Shown: positions 1 to 5,744 of the stretch, one piece after another
How the letters are laid out: each line of letters opens with the position of its first letter
Position numbering within the stretch: position 1 is the first letter of the stretch
The notes under the pieces: generated by a model
What the model was told of the DNA's origin: nothing
Database searches by the model: none
The model's input: only the letters and a program-made list of their open reading frames with translations
Assembly (NCBI GenBank): GCA_045133795.1
Contig: JBGUUT010000020.1
Location: 1 to 9,568, forward strand
Origin: RGIG8597 sp045133795
GTDB lineage: Bacteria > Spirochaetota > GWE2-31-10
Direction of reading: 5' to 3'
DNA: 9,568 nucleotides
Made by a program: the position numbers and the translations under genes

Positions 1-161
1 ATCGTCAGTAAGTTATTTTGCATATCGTCAGTAACTTATTTTGCATATCGTCAGTAAGTTATTTTGCATATCGTCAGTAACTTATTTTGCATATCGTCAG
101 TAAGCTATTTTGCATATCGTCAGTAAGCTATTTTCGATATCGTCAGTAAGCTATTTTCAAT
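1..161. repeat. Seven tandem 23-bp repeats (array runs off the left edge)
   Basis: Seven contiguous 23-bp units begin at 1, 24, 47, 70, 93, 116 and 139, each starting ATCGTCAGTAA on the plus strand. Units 1 and 3 are identical and so are units 2 and 4; the two types differ by a G/C swap in the centre of the 7-mer TAAGTTA/TAACTTA. Thus 1-46 equals 47-92, a 46-bp higher-order duplication. Units 5-7 carry AGCTATT instead, and the last two diverge at their 3' end (TTTTCGAT, TTTTCAAT). There is no spacer between units, so this is not a CRISPR array. It lies downstream of the last minus-strand gene and abuts the 26-bp word at 154-179. The true copy number is unknown because the array starts at the window edge. 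Confidence 0.95.
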
Positions 162-179
162 TCTCCATTTTCAGTTTTC
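154..179 (-). repeat. 26-bp anchor word, copy A (after the last gene)
   Basis: On the minus strand this stretch begins GAAAACTGAAAATGGAG and matches 3390-3415 at 25 of 26 positions. Its first half (GAAAACTGAAAA-C/T-GG) also begins the hairpin element after the Abi gene at about 4710. It joins the sequence after the small gene at 215 to the 23-bp tandem array. Preceded by AT it forms a short reading frame starting MKTENG, also seen after the Abi gene. I regard that frame as incidental. Confidence 0.8.
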
Positions 180-214
180 ATCTAAACGCTCTAGTTATTT
201 CATCTGTAACAATT

Positions 215-700
215 TTATTCTTTTTCCATTTTGTAAAATCTGTGGTCTTTATCCAGAAAAACTATATAAAAAATATCTGTAGAAAGACAAAACTCTTTTG
301 CATCATCTTCATTAACAAAAAATCCTACAAGACGCATTGCACTTTCCATTCTAAATCTTGCCCATCGTACATCTTCGGGAACATGTTGAGGATATTTAAA
401 ATCTGTATTTCGAGGAAACTCGCCGTATATTTCAAGGATTTTTAATCCACCACCACCAACTCTTTGATTTAGCCAATACTTTTTATCTTCACGTGTATAA
501 TCTCGTAGTTTTTCTAAAAGTTCCTGCTTTTGTTTATCATTCCATTCCTTAAAATCCTGACCCGCCTCTTGGCTTCCATCAAAATATTTAAAACTAAAAG
601 ACAACTTTCCCTTTACATCCGAAATTTCTGATACATTTGTTTCTATGGAAAGATTTGAAAGAAAATTTTCTTTTTTTGAATTAGTTTTCTTCTGTGCCAA
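215..700 (-). CDS. Small protein partnered with AAA15 ATPase, function unknown
   Basis: This protein of about 161 residues is not one I can name. The N-terminus is Lys/Ser/Asn-rich (about 25 residues). A compact domain follows: SFSFKYFDG strand, a charged helix with KEWNDKQKQELLEKL, a glycine cluster (VGGGGLKILEIYG), an aromatic/basic stretch (PEDVRWARFRMESAMRLVGFF), and a hydrophobic end FYIVFLDKDHRFYK. I recall similar FYIVWLDPDHKLY-type ends in small phage and defence-island proteins, but cannot name the family. The frame opens at a TTG at 718, but GGAGG (716-712) lies inside that start. TTG at 700, eleven bases after GGAGG, is the better choice. It overlaps the ATPase 3' end by 20 bases, implying translational coupling. 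There is no signal peptide or membrane segment, so it is probably cytosolic. An effector or toxin role beside the ATPase is inference only. Confidence 0.75.
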   Translation of the reverse strand: MAQKKTNSKKENFLSNLSIETNVSEISDVKGKLSFSFKYFDGSQEAGQDFKEWNDKQKQELLEKLRDYTREDKKYWLNQRVGGGGLKILEIYGEFPRNTDFKYPQHVPEDVRWARFRMESAMRLVGFFVNEDDAKEFCLSTDIFYIVFLDKDHRFYKMEKE

Positions 701-1862
701 TTTTTGGGAATCCTCCAATCAAGTGTTTTCTGTAAGGAACAGAAATAGGTCTGTCATTCCTTAAAAGTTCAGCAGGAAGTTCATCTAATCTATAACAAAA
801 ACTTTCTCCATTTTCCTTTTGAACAAGATAAGTACGATAACGACCAAGAATATCCATAATTTCGTTACTATGTGTCGTAAAAATAATTTGTGCATTTTGG
901 GGATTATTTTCTTTGTTTATAAATAAATCCAAAAGATGGGGAAGTATATCTGTATGAAGATTAATATCAAATTCATCAAGAACAAGAACTCCGCCTGTCT
1001 TTAGTGTAAGATAATAAAATTCAAGTTTATTATACAATGCCTTTGTACCACTTGATTCCATTTCATATAATAACGGCACAGTTTTTTGAGATTCAACAGT
1101 ATGAATAAAAACAGGATAAAAAACATCATTATTTTGTTCATCTTTACGACTCTTAATAAGGATTTTTTCTATACCAGTATCAAATTGACGTATTTTCTTT
1201 TCAACAAACGATAGCATTTGAGGATCGTTAGCATAATCGCTAGCTATAATGTATGGATTTAACGCTGGATTTACAGATGAACCATCATGTAATCCAAAAT
1301 AACCTATATTAAGACTTACAAAATAGAAAAAATTATATATATCTTCGATTTCTGGAAGATTGTATTGATGAAGAGTACTTATAAAAGAAGCATTATCTCT
1401 AAAAATAATTCCAGAATTACTTTTATATAAGGTGTTTTTTGTTATTTCATTGTTTTCACGGTCAAAAATCTTAGTTTCTCGAGAACCTTTTATATTTCTT
1501 TTTCTATAAAGACATTCTTTTATTACTTTTTTCTGCGTAACAATAAATTCATAACGATAATAATTTTCTTTTGAAATAAACTCAACATAAAATTCTCCAG
1601 GTTCATCATTACCGAAAAATGAATCAAAAAAAATATTAGATTCAGATTTATAGGAAAAACTATTTCTAGCAAAATCAGTTATAAAACCATAAACTTTTAA
1701 TGCATTTGTCTTACCAGAGGCATTTGCACCTTTAAAACAAAGAGCTGTACTAGCAGGAAGATTCATAGAAACATCAGCAGGAACTCCTTCTTTTAGAGTT
1801 AAGTCAACCTGCATCCATTCCTTAAAACACCAACAATTTTTTCCACCATATCCTAATAGCAT
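681..1862 (-). CDS. AAA15/AAA_21 (RloA-like) ABC-type ATPase
   Basis: This 393-residue P-loop ATPase belongs to the AAA15/OLD-related group found with RM and abortive-infection loci. The N-terminus (MLLGYGGKNCWCFKEW) matches the usual first strand of the family. Walker A is GANASGKTN at residues 45-53. An ABC-like signature ESSGT is at 269-273, Walker B GGVLVLDEFD at 290-299 (D296, E297), and the H-switch TTHS at 329-332 (H331). The central region, about residues 60-265, is the variable insert expected in this family. The C-terminus YRKHLIGGFPKIG resembles the usual family tail. No TOPRIM domain is visible, so it is not a full OLD nuclease. I chose ATG 1862 over the longer TTG frame at 1922 because AGAGAGG lies 6 bases upstream and the TTG sits inside the promoter. 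It has its own promoter and overlaps the following small gene. Its likely role is sensing or gating the small partner in phage defence, by inference. Confidence 0.88.
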   Translation of the reverse strand: MLLGYGGKNCWCFKEWMQVDLTLKEGVPADVSMNLPASTALCFKGANASGKTNALKVYGFITDFARNSFSYKSESNIFFDSFFGNDEPGEFYVEFISKENYYRYEFIVTQKKVIKECLYRKRNIKGSRETKIFDRENNEITKNTLYKSNSGIIFRDNASFISTLHQYNLPEIEDIYNFFYFVSLNIGYFGLHDGSSVNPALNPYIIASDYANDPQMLSFVEKKIRQFDTGIEKILIKSRKDEQNNDVFYPVFIHTVESQKTVPLLYEMESSGTKALYNKLEFYYLTLKTGGVLVLDEFDINLHTDILPHLLDLFINKENNPQNAQIIFTTHSNEIMDILGRYRTYLVQKENGESFCYRLDELPAELLRNDRPISVPYRKHLIGGFPKIGTEEN

Positions 1863-1883
1863 AATTATCCTCTCTATACATAT

Positions 1884-1912
1884 AAGATAGCTTAATTGAT
1901 ATTTTTTGTCAA
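1884..1912 (-). promoter_or_regulatory. Sigma70-type promoter of the ATPase/small-gene unit
   Basis: On the minus strand a perfect -35 box TTGACA (1912-1907) is followed by a 17-bp spacer and a -10 box TATCTT (1889-1884). Transcription would start near 1877, giving a leader of about 15 bases that ends in the AGAGAGG ribosome binding site before ATG 1862. This makes the ATPase pair independently expressed although it follows hsdS in the same direction. Confidence 0.72.
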
Positions 1913-1936
1913 CTTTTGACAAAAAACGTCAATTAA
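1892..1936. promoter_or_regulatory. 45-bp near-perfect palindrome, probable operator
   Basis: Arms of 21 bases around a centre at 1914 pair at 19 positions. The core TTTTTTGTCAA / TTGACAAAAAA (1902-1912 and 1916-1926) is perfect around a 3-base centre, and after two mismatches TTAATTGA (1892-1899) pairs with TCAATTAA (1929-1936). The left arm contains the -35 box of the ATPase promoter. A mirror TTGACA lies at 1916-1921 facing the other way, but without a convincing -10. The stem is AT-rich, which fits a protein-binding operator better than an intrinsic terminator. No DNA-binding regulator is encoded in the window. Confidence 0.7.
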
Positions 1937-1982
1937 CTTGCATATTTCACATAGAGAATAATTAATTTATTTAGTCTCTCTT

Positions 1983-2077
1983 TCGGTTGCTGAGCAACGG
2001 TGAGTTTGCAACGCAAACGAATGGAATGTTTACTTTAGTAAACATCGAGCATAAGCCTGTCGAAGCACCGTTTTCAA
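1983..2077 (-). repeat. Modular hairpin element, copy 1 (after hsdS)
   Basis: This copy begins directly after the hsdS stop codon (2081-2079). On the plus strand it holds three small perfect hairpins in order: GTTGC-TGA-GCAAC, GTTTGC-AAC-GCAAAC and ATGTTTACT-TT-AGTAAACAT, then the conserved end GCCTGTCGAAGCACCGTTTT. Compared with copy 2 it lacks a net 56 bases containing two hairpin modules (TTCGT-AGA-ACGAA and ATGTTTTC-GCAA-GAAAACAT). On the minus strand one frame is open through the element (SMFTKVNIPFVCVANSP), in frame with hsdS after its stop. Confidence 0.9.
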
Positions 2078-2078
2078 T

Positions 2079-3389
2079 TTACAACTCCCCACGAAATGCT
2101 CGTGCCAGAATTGACTTCTTCAATAAATCTATCTGCTCCAGCACTGCTTCAGCGGCTTGTTTTGCAGTGCGTTCTTTTTCTATAATTATCTCAAGGATTC
2201 GCACTATTTCCTGTTGTTCTGGAAGTGTGGGTAATATAAATGGTAATTCCCGCACTTTTTGACAATTTAAAGCTTGAGGCCCTGAACCATTTCCAGCTGT
2301 TCTGTTATTTTTATATTCTTTCTGCAACCAATACCATAAAAATTTTGATTCAACATGTCCATGATTAATAATTATTGCTGCGATATTTTGGTTTGTGGTA
2401 GCTTCAATATTTAGGACAGAAGTTTGTCCTCTTGTTTTTCCTTCACCTATCATCGCAATTAATACAGTACCAATTGGTAATTTCTTAACAGATGAATTAT
2501 TAAAACCTTCCTCGGAAATCATCTCATTTGTTGATTCAATAATATTATTAGCAACCTCTCCAGAACTAACCCAAGGTATGTTTCCATTCCAAAAAGATGC
2601 TTCTTTTCGAGAAGGAGTACTTCCATTTGTTATTACACCAATAGCCCCAATACAACATTTTTTCCAAACAGCCCCATCTGACAAAACATAATCGTAAGCT
2701 TGTTTTTGAAAGTCAGTTATATTGGTCATATCTTTCTTTGATAATGTTTGAGCAAAATTGTATATAAAATCTAATTCTTTATTTTTCTCGATGCCGTTTT
2801 CTCTACGCCATTTTGCTGTGAGTTCACCTGTAAACGCTTTGTGAAGAATAGCAGCTTTGCGTGTTTCAAAACCATCTACCACATTTTGGGCTTTGTCTTT
2901 TGCTTCATCCAATTTGGCAAACATTGATTCTATGCGATTTACAATGCGTTGTTGCTCGTCAAGAGTTGGAGGAAGCGGGAAAGGCATACTAAAAAACAGT
3001 TTTTTATCTAGATGAGGGATTGCAGACCCTTTTTTATTATTTCGATACAAATCTTTTTTTGTATGGATGAAATATTGGAGATAATTTTCATTTACATTTG
3101 AAATTTCAAGAGATTTAAATGTACTTCCCATAAATCCATCTTCCGGAACAGTAAAGACCTCTCCTGAGTTTTCACCATCTACAAGTATTACTTTTGTACC
3201 AGCTTTAATAAATTTACCAGTAGAAACAAAGTCTTTCTCCTTTTTTCCACGCAAATATTTTACTTCAAGATATGGAAATTCTGTACCTGTTCGTTTTTCA
3301 CCATCGGTAAGTTTGCACACTTCATTCTGTCGCACCCACTTCCAACCTTCCGGTAATTCATATGGTGCTTCTATTTCTTCATTTTTCAC
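2079..3389 (-). CDS. hsdS: Type I restriction-modification specificity subunit HsdS
   Basis: This 436-residue protein has the normal length and duplicated layout of HsdS, which selects the DNA target for the HsdR/HsdM complex. The first target-recognition domain is about residues 11-138 (opening YELPEGWKWVR) and ends at the conserved helix PTLDEQQRIVNRIESMF (141-157) and KAAILHKAFTGEL (178-190). The second domain is about 240-385 (VITNGSTPSRKEASFWNGNI, then NQNIAAIIINH), followed by the matching conserved repeat PTLPEQQEIV (387-396) and KKSILARAFRGEL (424-436). The start is GTG at 3389, nine bases after GGAG (3402-3399); a nearby ATG is out of frame. It follows yhcG by 17 bases and is probably co-transcribed. 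Both recognition domains look intact, so a bipartite target is expected. Its specificity cannot be read from the sequence. No hsdM is adjacent. Confidence 0.95.
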   Translation of the reverse strand: MKNEEIEAPYELPEGWKWVRQNEVCKLTDGEKRTGTEFPYLEVKYLRGKKEKDFVSTGKFIKAGTKVILVDGENSGEVFTVPEDGFMGSTFKSLEISNVNENYLQYFIHTKKDLYRNNKKGSAIPHLDKKLFFSMPFPLPPTLDEQQRIVNRIESMFAKLDEAKDKAQNVVDGFETRKAAILHKAFTGELTAKWRRENGIEKNKELDFIYNFAQTLSKKDMTNITDFQKQAYDYVLSDGAVWKKCCIGAIGVITNGSTPSRKEASFWNGNIPWVSSGEVANNIIESTNEMISEEGFNNSSVKKLPIGTVLIAMIGEGKTRGQTSVLNIEATTNQNIAAIIINHGHVESKFLWYWLQKEYKNNRTAGNGSGPQALNCQKVRELPFILPTLPEQQEIVRILEIIIEKERTAKQAAEAVLEQIDLLKKSILARAFRGEL

Positions 3390-3415
3390 TTTTCAATTCT
3401 CCGTTTTCAGTTTTC
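3390..3415 (-). repeat. 26-bp anchor word, copy B, supplying yhcG stop and hsdS RBS
   Basis: This sequence matches 154-179 at 25 of 26 bases. On the minus strand it reads GAAAACTGAAAACGGAG and onward. Its TGA (3409-3407) is the yhcG stop codon, and its GGAG (3402-3399) is the ribosome binding site placed nine bases before the hsdS GTG. A repeated word has therefore been recruited as a gene junction. Confidence 0.8.
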
Positions 3416-4441
3416 CTTGTCATTACTAAGAAATCTTTGAAATTCTGTTTCAATTTGATTTCTATCTGGTAAATATAATTGATAACGACTGACAAAAACT
3501 TGATTAGAAATGTTTTGTAGAGCATATTGCATAACTAACTTGTCTTGATAAGCACCAAGAACAATTCCTATTGGTTCGGTATCGCCTTCGGTGTTCATTT
3601 CTTCACGATAGTAATTTAAATAAAAATTCATTTGACCAATATCTTCATGTTGATTTTCTCCTCGTTTCAAATCAATCAAAACGAAGCATTTTAAAATTCT
3701 ATGATAGAAAACTAAGTCAACTTTGTAAGTTCTACCTGCAATTATTATGCTTTGTTGACGTCCTACATAAGTAAAGCCTTTTCCTAATTCAAGAAGAAAT
3801 TGGCTTAGATTATTTACAAGAGCTTCTTCTAAATCACCTTCTTTATAGACTGGTAATTGTGGCAATCCTGTAAATTCAAAAATATATGGTTCTTTTAAAA
3901 TGTCCTCTGGACTGTCTATAATTTGCCCTTCCTTTGCAAGTTGTATTACTTGATTTTTATCTGAACTAAGAACTAAACGATGAAACAACATACTTTTCAT
4001 TTGTCGTTTTAATTCTCTTACGCCCCAATGAGATTTTTTACATTCAATTTCATAAAAAGAACGTTCTTCTGACTGTTCTATTTTCAAAAGTTCTACATAA
4101 TGACTCCAACTTAAAAGTTCAGACACTGTCTGAACTTTTGGATATTCCATATAAAACTTTCTGATATAAAAAACATTACTTCTACTAAAACCTTTGCCAT
4201 ATTTTTGAGTTAGGTCGAAAGATAGTTTGTTCAACATATTAGAACCATATTCTGCTTTTTCATTTCCTTTCTGTTCATAATCAATAATATATTTACCGAT
4301 TTGCCAATATGTTAAAACAATTTCTGTATTTATTGTGTTAGCAATATTCTGTCTGCTGTTTTTAAGAGCAATCCCAACATTTTCGATTAAGATATTATAT
4401 TCTTTATTTTGATTAGACTGATTTACTTCTTTCTTTTCCAT
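3407..4441 (-). CDS. YhcG/DUF1016 family PDDEXK nuclease-like protein
   Basis: This 344-residue protein has the two-domain YhcG layout. The N-terminal DUF1016 helical domain, about residues 15-155, contains LTYWQIGKYI, YGKGFSRSNVFYIRKFY and LSWSHYVELL. The C-terminal PDDEXK domain, about 185-340, contains a helix around E205/E206, GFTYVGRQQ, KVDLVFYHR with D242, FVLIDLKRGE with D257-L-K259, and IGQMNFYLNYY with Q270. Many relatives have E where D257 stands (IELK), a conservative change that may keep metal binding. Full length suggests an intact gene. ATG 4441 is supported by AAGGAG eight bases upstream. Proteins of this family are commonly encoded inside type I RM loci near hsdS, as here. The molecular role is poorly established; a DNA nuclease or branched-DNA function is an inference from the fold. 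Confidence 0.92.
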   Translation of the reverse strand: MEKKEVNQSNQNKEYNILIENVGIALKNSRQNIANTINTEIVLTYWQIGKYIIDYEQKGNEKAEYGSNMLNKLSFDLTQKYGKGFSRSNVFYIRKFYMEYPKVQTVSELLSWSHYVELLKIEQSEERSFYEIECKKSHWGVRELKRQMKSMLFHRLVLSSDKNQVIQLAKEGQIIDSPEDILKEPYIFEFTGLPQLPVYKEGDLEEALVNNLSQFLLELGKGFTYVGRQQSIIIAGRTYKVDLVFYHRILKCFVLIDLKRGENQHEDIGQMNFYLNYYREEMNTEGDTEPIGIVLGAYQDKLVMQYALQNISNQVFVSRYQLYLPDRNQIETEFQRFLSNDKEN

Positions 4442-4553
4442 CTAATTTTCTCCTTTTCGTTCGGTTCGACTACGCTTTCTCGGTATTTAACTAACGTTAA
4501 ATACTCCGTTCATGTACTACGTACATTCACCGTAGCTCACCGACCTGCTCATC
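4442..4553. other. Intergenic hairpins between yhcG and element copy 2
   Basis: Two perfect small hairpins occur: 4483-4504 (arms GTATTTAAC/GTTAAATAC, loop TAAC) and 4512-4526 (ATGTAC-TAC-GTACAT). They follow the same short-stem, 3-4-base-loop design as the adjoining element and may be further modules of it. On the minus strand AAGGAG just before 4441 is the yhcG ribosome binding site. I see no clear promoter. Confidence 0.65.
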
Positions 4554-4711
4554 TCGGTTGCTGAGCAACGGTGAGTTTGCAACGCAAACGAACAGTGATG
4601 AGTTCGTAGAACGAATGAAATGTTTTCGCAAGAAAACATCAAGTGAAACAGAATGTTTACTTTAGTAAACATCGAGTATAAGCCTGTCGAAGCACCGTTT
4701 TCAGTTTTCAT
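4554..4711 (-). repeat. Modular hairpin element, copy 2 (after Abi gene), fullest copy
   Basis: The copy directly abuts the Abi stop codon (TAG at 4714-4712). On the plus strand it carries five perfect hairpins: GTTGC-TGA-GCAAC (4557-4569), GTTTGC-AAC-GCAAAC (4575-4589), TTCGT-AGA-ACGAA (4603-4615), ATGTTTTC-GCAA-GAAAACAT (4620-4639) and ATGTTTACT-TT-AGTAAACAT (4653-4672). The conserved end GCCTGTCGAAGCACCGTTTT follows. A 64-codon minus-strand frame (4711-4517) starting MKTENGASTG spans it; its codons are the hairpins themselves, so I do not call it a gene. Confidence 0.92.
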
Positions 4712-5401
4712 CTATTTTACCTCTGTTATATTCCAATTATTTTGAACTAAAATTTTAAATGGTTGGATTCCGTCAGAATGAACCGTATCAAAGGAATCTG
4801 TTTCTTTCACGATTTCATAAGATTCTACGTTCAACCATTTTATACATTCTAGCAATTGAGAGTGTTGCTCTTTTAAATCTTTCCAGTGAATCAATCTTTC
4901 ATAATGACTTACACGATTTCTAAGCAATCGCATTTTTTCAAATATCTTTTGCAAAGATTTGATATTGCGATTTTGCTTTGAAACATTTTTAAAGCATTTT
5001 TTTATAATTACAGACTGAAAGGAATATTGACTATAACGTGTTGTTAAAAAGCTAGTCCAAAATCCCAAGGTTAATTCAGAAATTATTCTATCATGGGTAA
5101 TTGATTTTCCATGTTTTTTTATTTTTCGTTTAGCTTCTTCAATTTTGTTTTTTGATTCGTTATCTATTGACAAAACATCATACCAATTTTGGACTTTTGC
5201 ATAATCAGCTAAAGTTTTATCAATTGAGTTTCTTAGAGTAATCTCAAATATATGTAAGGCTGGATATAATGATTTACAGATTTCAATATTGAATAAATAT
5301 CTGGCAAGACAGGTAATATTATCAACACCATCTTTTCTGTATACACTTAATCTACTTTGAGTGAAAATATCTTCTATGCTTTGATAAAAAAATGTATTCA
5401 T
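4712..5401 (-). CDS. Abi_2 (AbiD/AbiF-like) abortive-infection HEPN protein
   Basis: This protein of 229 residues resembles the Abi_2 family of abortive-infection proteins. The opening MNTFFYQSIEDIFTQSRLS is followed by the family helices RYLFNIEICKSLYPALHIFE and ITLRNSIDKTLADY, the central SELTLGFWTSFLTTRY, and near residues 158-175 LLRNRVSHYERLIHW. The last holds an R-x4-H motif (R161, H166) typical of HEPN ribonucleases. The probable role is RNA cleavage causing dormancy or death of phage-infected cells; this is family-based. I chose ATG 5401 over the longer frame from 5530 because GGGAG lies five bases before it and family similarity starts there. The codons upstream look non-coding. It lies between hsdR and yhcG and has element copy 2 directly after its stop. 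Confidence 0.85.
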   Translation of the reverse strand: MNTFFYQSIEDIFTQSRLSVYRKDGVDNITCLARYLFNIEICKSLYPALHIFEITLRNSIDKTLADYAKVQNWYDVLSIDNESKNKIEEAKRKIKKHGKSITHDRIISELTLGFWTSFLTTRYSQYSFQSVIIKKCFKNVSKQNRNIKSLQKIFEKMRLLRNRVSHYERLIHWKDLKEQHSQLLECIKWLNVESYEIVKETDSFDTVHSDGIQPFKILVQNNWNITEVK

Positions 5402-5601
5402 TACATCTCCCATAATTTGCTTGATAAAAATCAAAAACTGCACTATATTAAGTTTGTGAGCCGCAGATTTCGTTCTCCTGTTTATCAGTGTTACGGACTG
5501 CGGACTTCTTTTTTTAAGGGACATTCCCAATCTTTACTTTCTTTGCCATTTAATTTTCTCCCTTACTATTGCCACTGATTTTACGTAGTAAAGTCCAATC
5601 C
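5402..5601. other. Intergenic region before the Abi gene
   Basis: This region and element copy 3 make up the 343-base gap between the Abi gene and hsdR. It holds a tiny well-initiated frame at 5549-5514, a TTGAT-AAAA-ATCAA hairpin (5421-5434), distant CCGCAG/CTGCGG inverted arms (5461-5466 and 5498-5503) and a TTTAC-GTA-GTAAA hairpin (5580-5592). On the minus strand TATAGT near 5442 could be a -10 box but has no matching -35. The stretch just upstream of ATG 5401 stays open in the Abi frame back to 5530, which may be chance or the residue of a lost gene. Confidence 0.5.
5514..5549 (-). other. Eleven-codon frame with strong RBS: leader peptide or gene remnant
   Basis: ATG at 5549 is preceded by GGGAG (5562-5558) at eight bases, in a context nearly identical to the yhcG start (GGAGAAAATTA then ATG). 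It encodes only MAKKVKIGNVP before TAA at 5516-5514, which is followed by a run of seven A. Past the stop the same frame continues for 21 codons to the next stop. The good start with no gene body suggests a truncated or decayed gene, or a short leader for the Abi gene. I do not recognise the peptide. Confidence 0.3.
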
Positions 5602-5738
5602 TCGGTAAGTTTGCAACGCAAACGAACAGTGATGAGTTCGTAGAACGAATGAAATGTTTTCGCAAGAAAACATCAAGTGAAACGGAATGTTTACTTTAGT
5701 AAACATCGAGTATAAGCCAGTCGAAGCACCGTTTTCAT
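5602..5738 (-). repeat. Modular hairpin element, copy 3 (after hsdR)
   Basis: This copy lies six bases beyond the hsdR stop codon. It is nearly identical to copy 2 over GTTTGC-AAC-GCAAAC, TTCGT-AGA-ACGAA, ATGTTTTC-GCAA-GAAAACAT and ATGTTTACT-TT-AGTAAACAT and the end GTCGAAGCACCGTTTTCAT. The GTTGC-TGA-GCAAC hairpin is missing: the plus strand reads TCGGTAAGTTTGC where copy 2 has 14 extra bases. This clean loss shows that the element changes by whole modules. Confidence 0.92.
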
Positions 5739-5744
5739 TTTTCC

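Noticed and set aside
1..161. CRISPR array
   Set aside because: The repeats are directly adjacent 23-bp units without spacers, and no cas gene is present.
1863..1922. Longer ATPase start (TTG at 1922)
   Set aside because: It falls inside the promoter palindrome, while ATG 1862 has a strong ribosome binding site and begins at the usual family N-terminus.
1892..1936. Intrinsic terminator after hsdS
   Set aside because: The stem is AT-rich and overlaps a well-spaced promoter, so an operator is the better reading.
4517..4711. 64-codon minus-strand frame starting MKTENGASTG right after the Abi stop
   Set aside because: It consists of the polyhairpin element; copies 1 and 3 differ by frame-shifting module changes, and the palindromes explain the open frame. 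It could still be translated by coupling.
5402..5530. Longer Abi start at 5530 giving 272 residues
   Set aside because: Family similarity begins at MNTFFYQS, and ATG 5401 has a good ribosome binding site; the extra 43 residues look non-coding.
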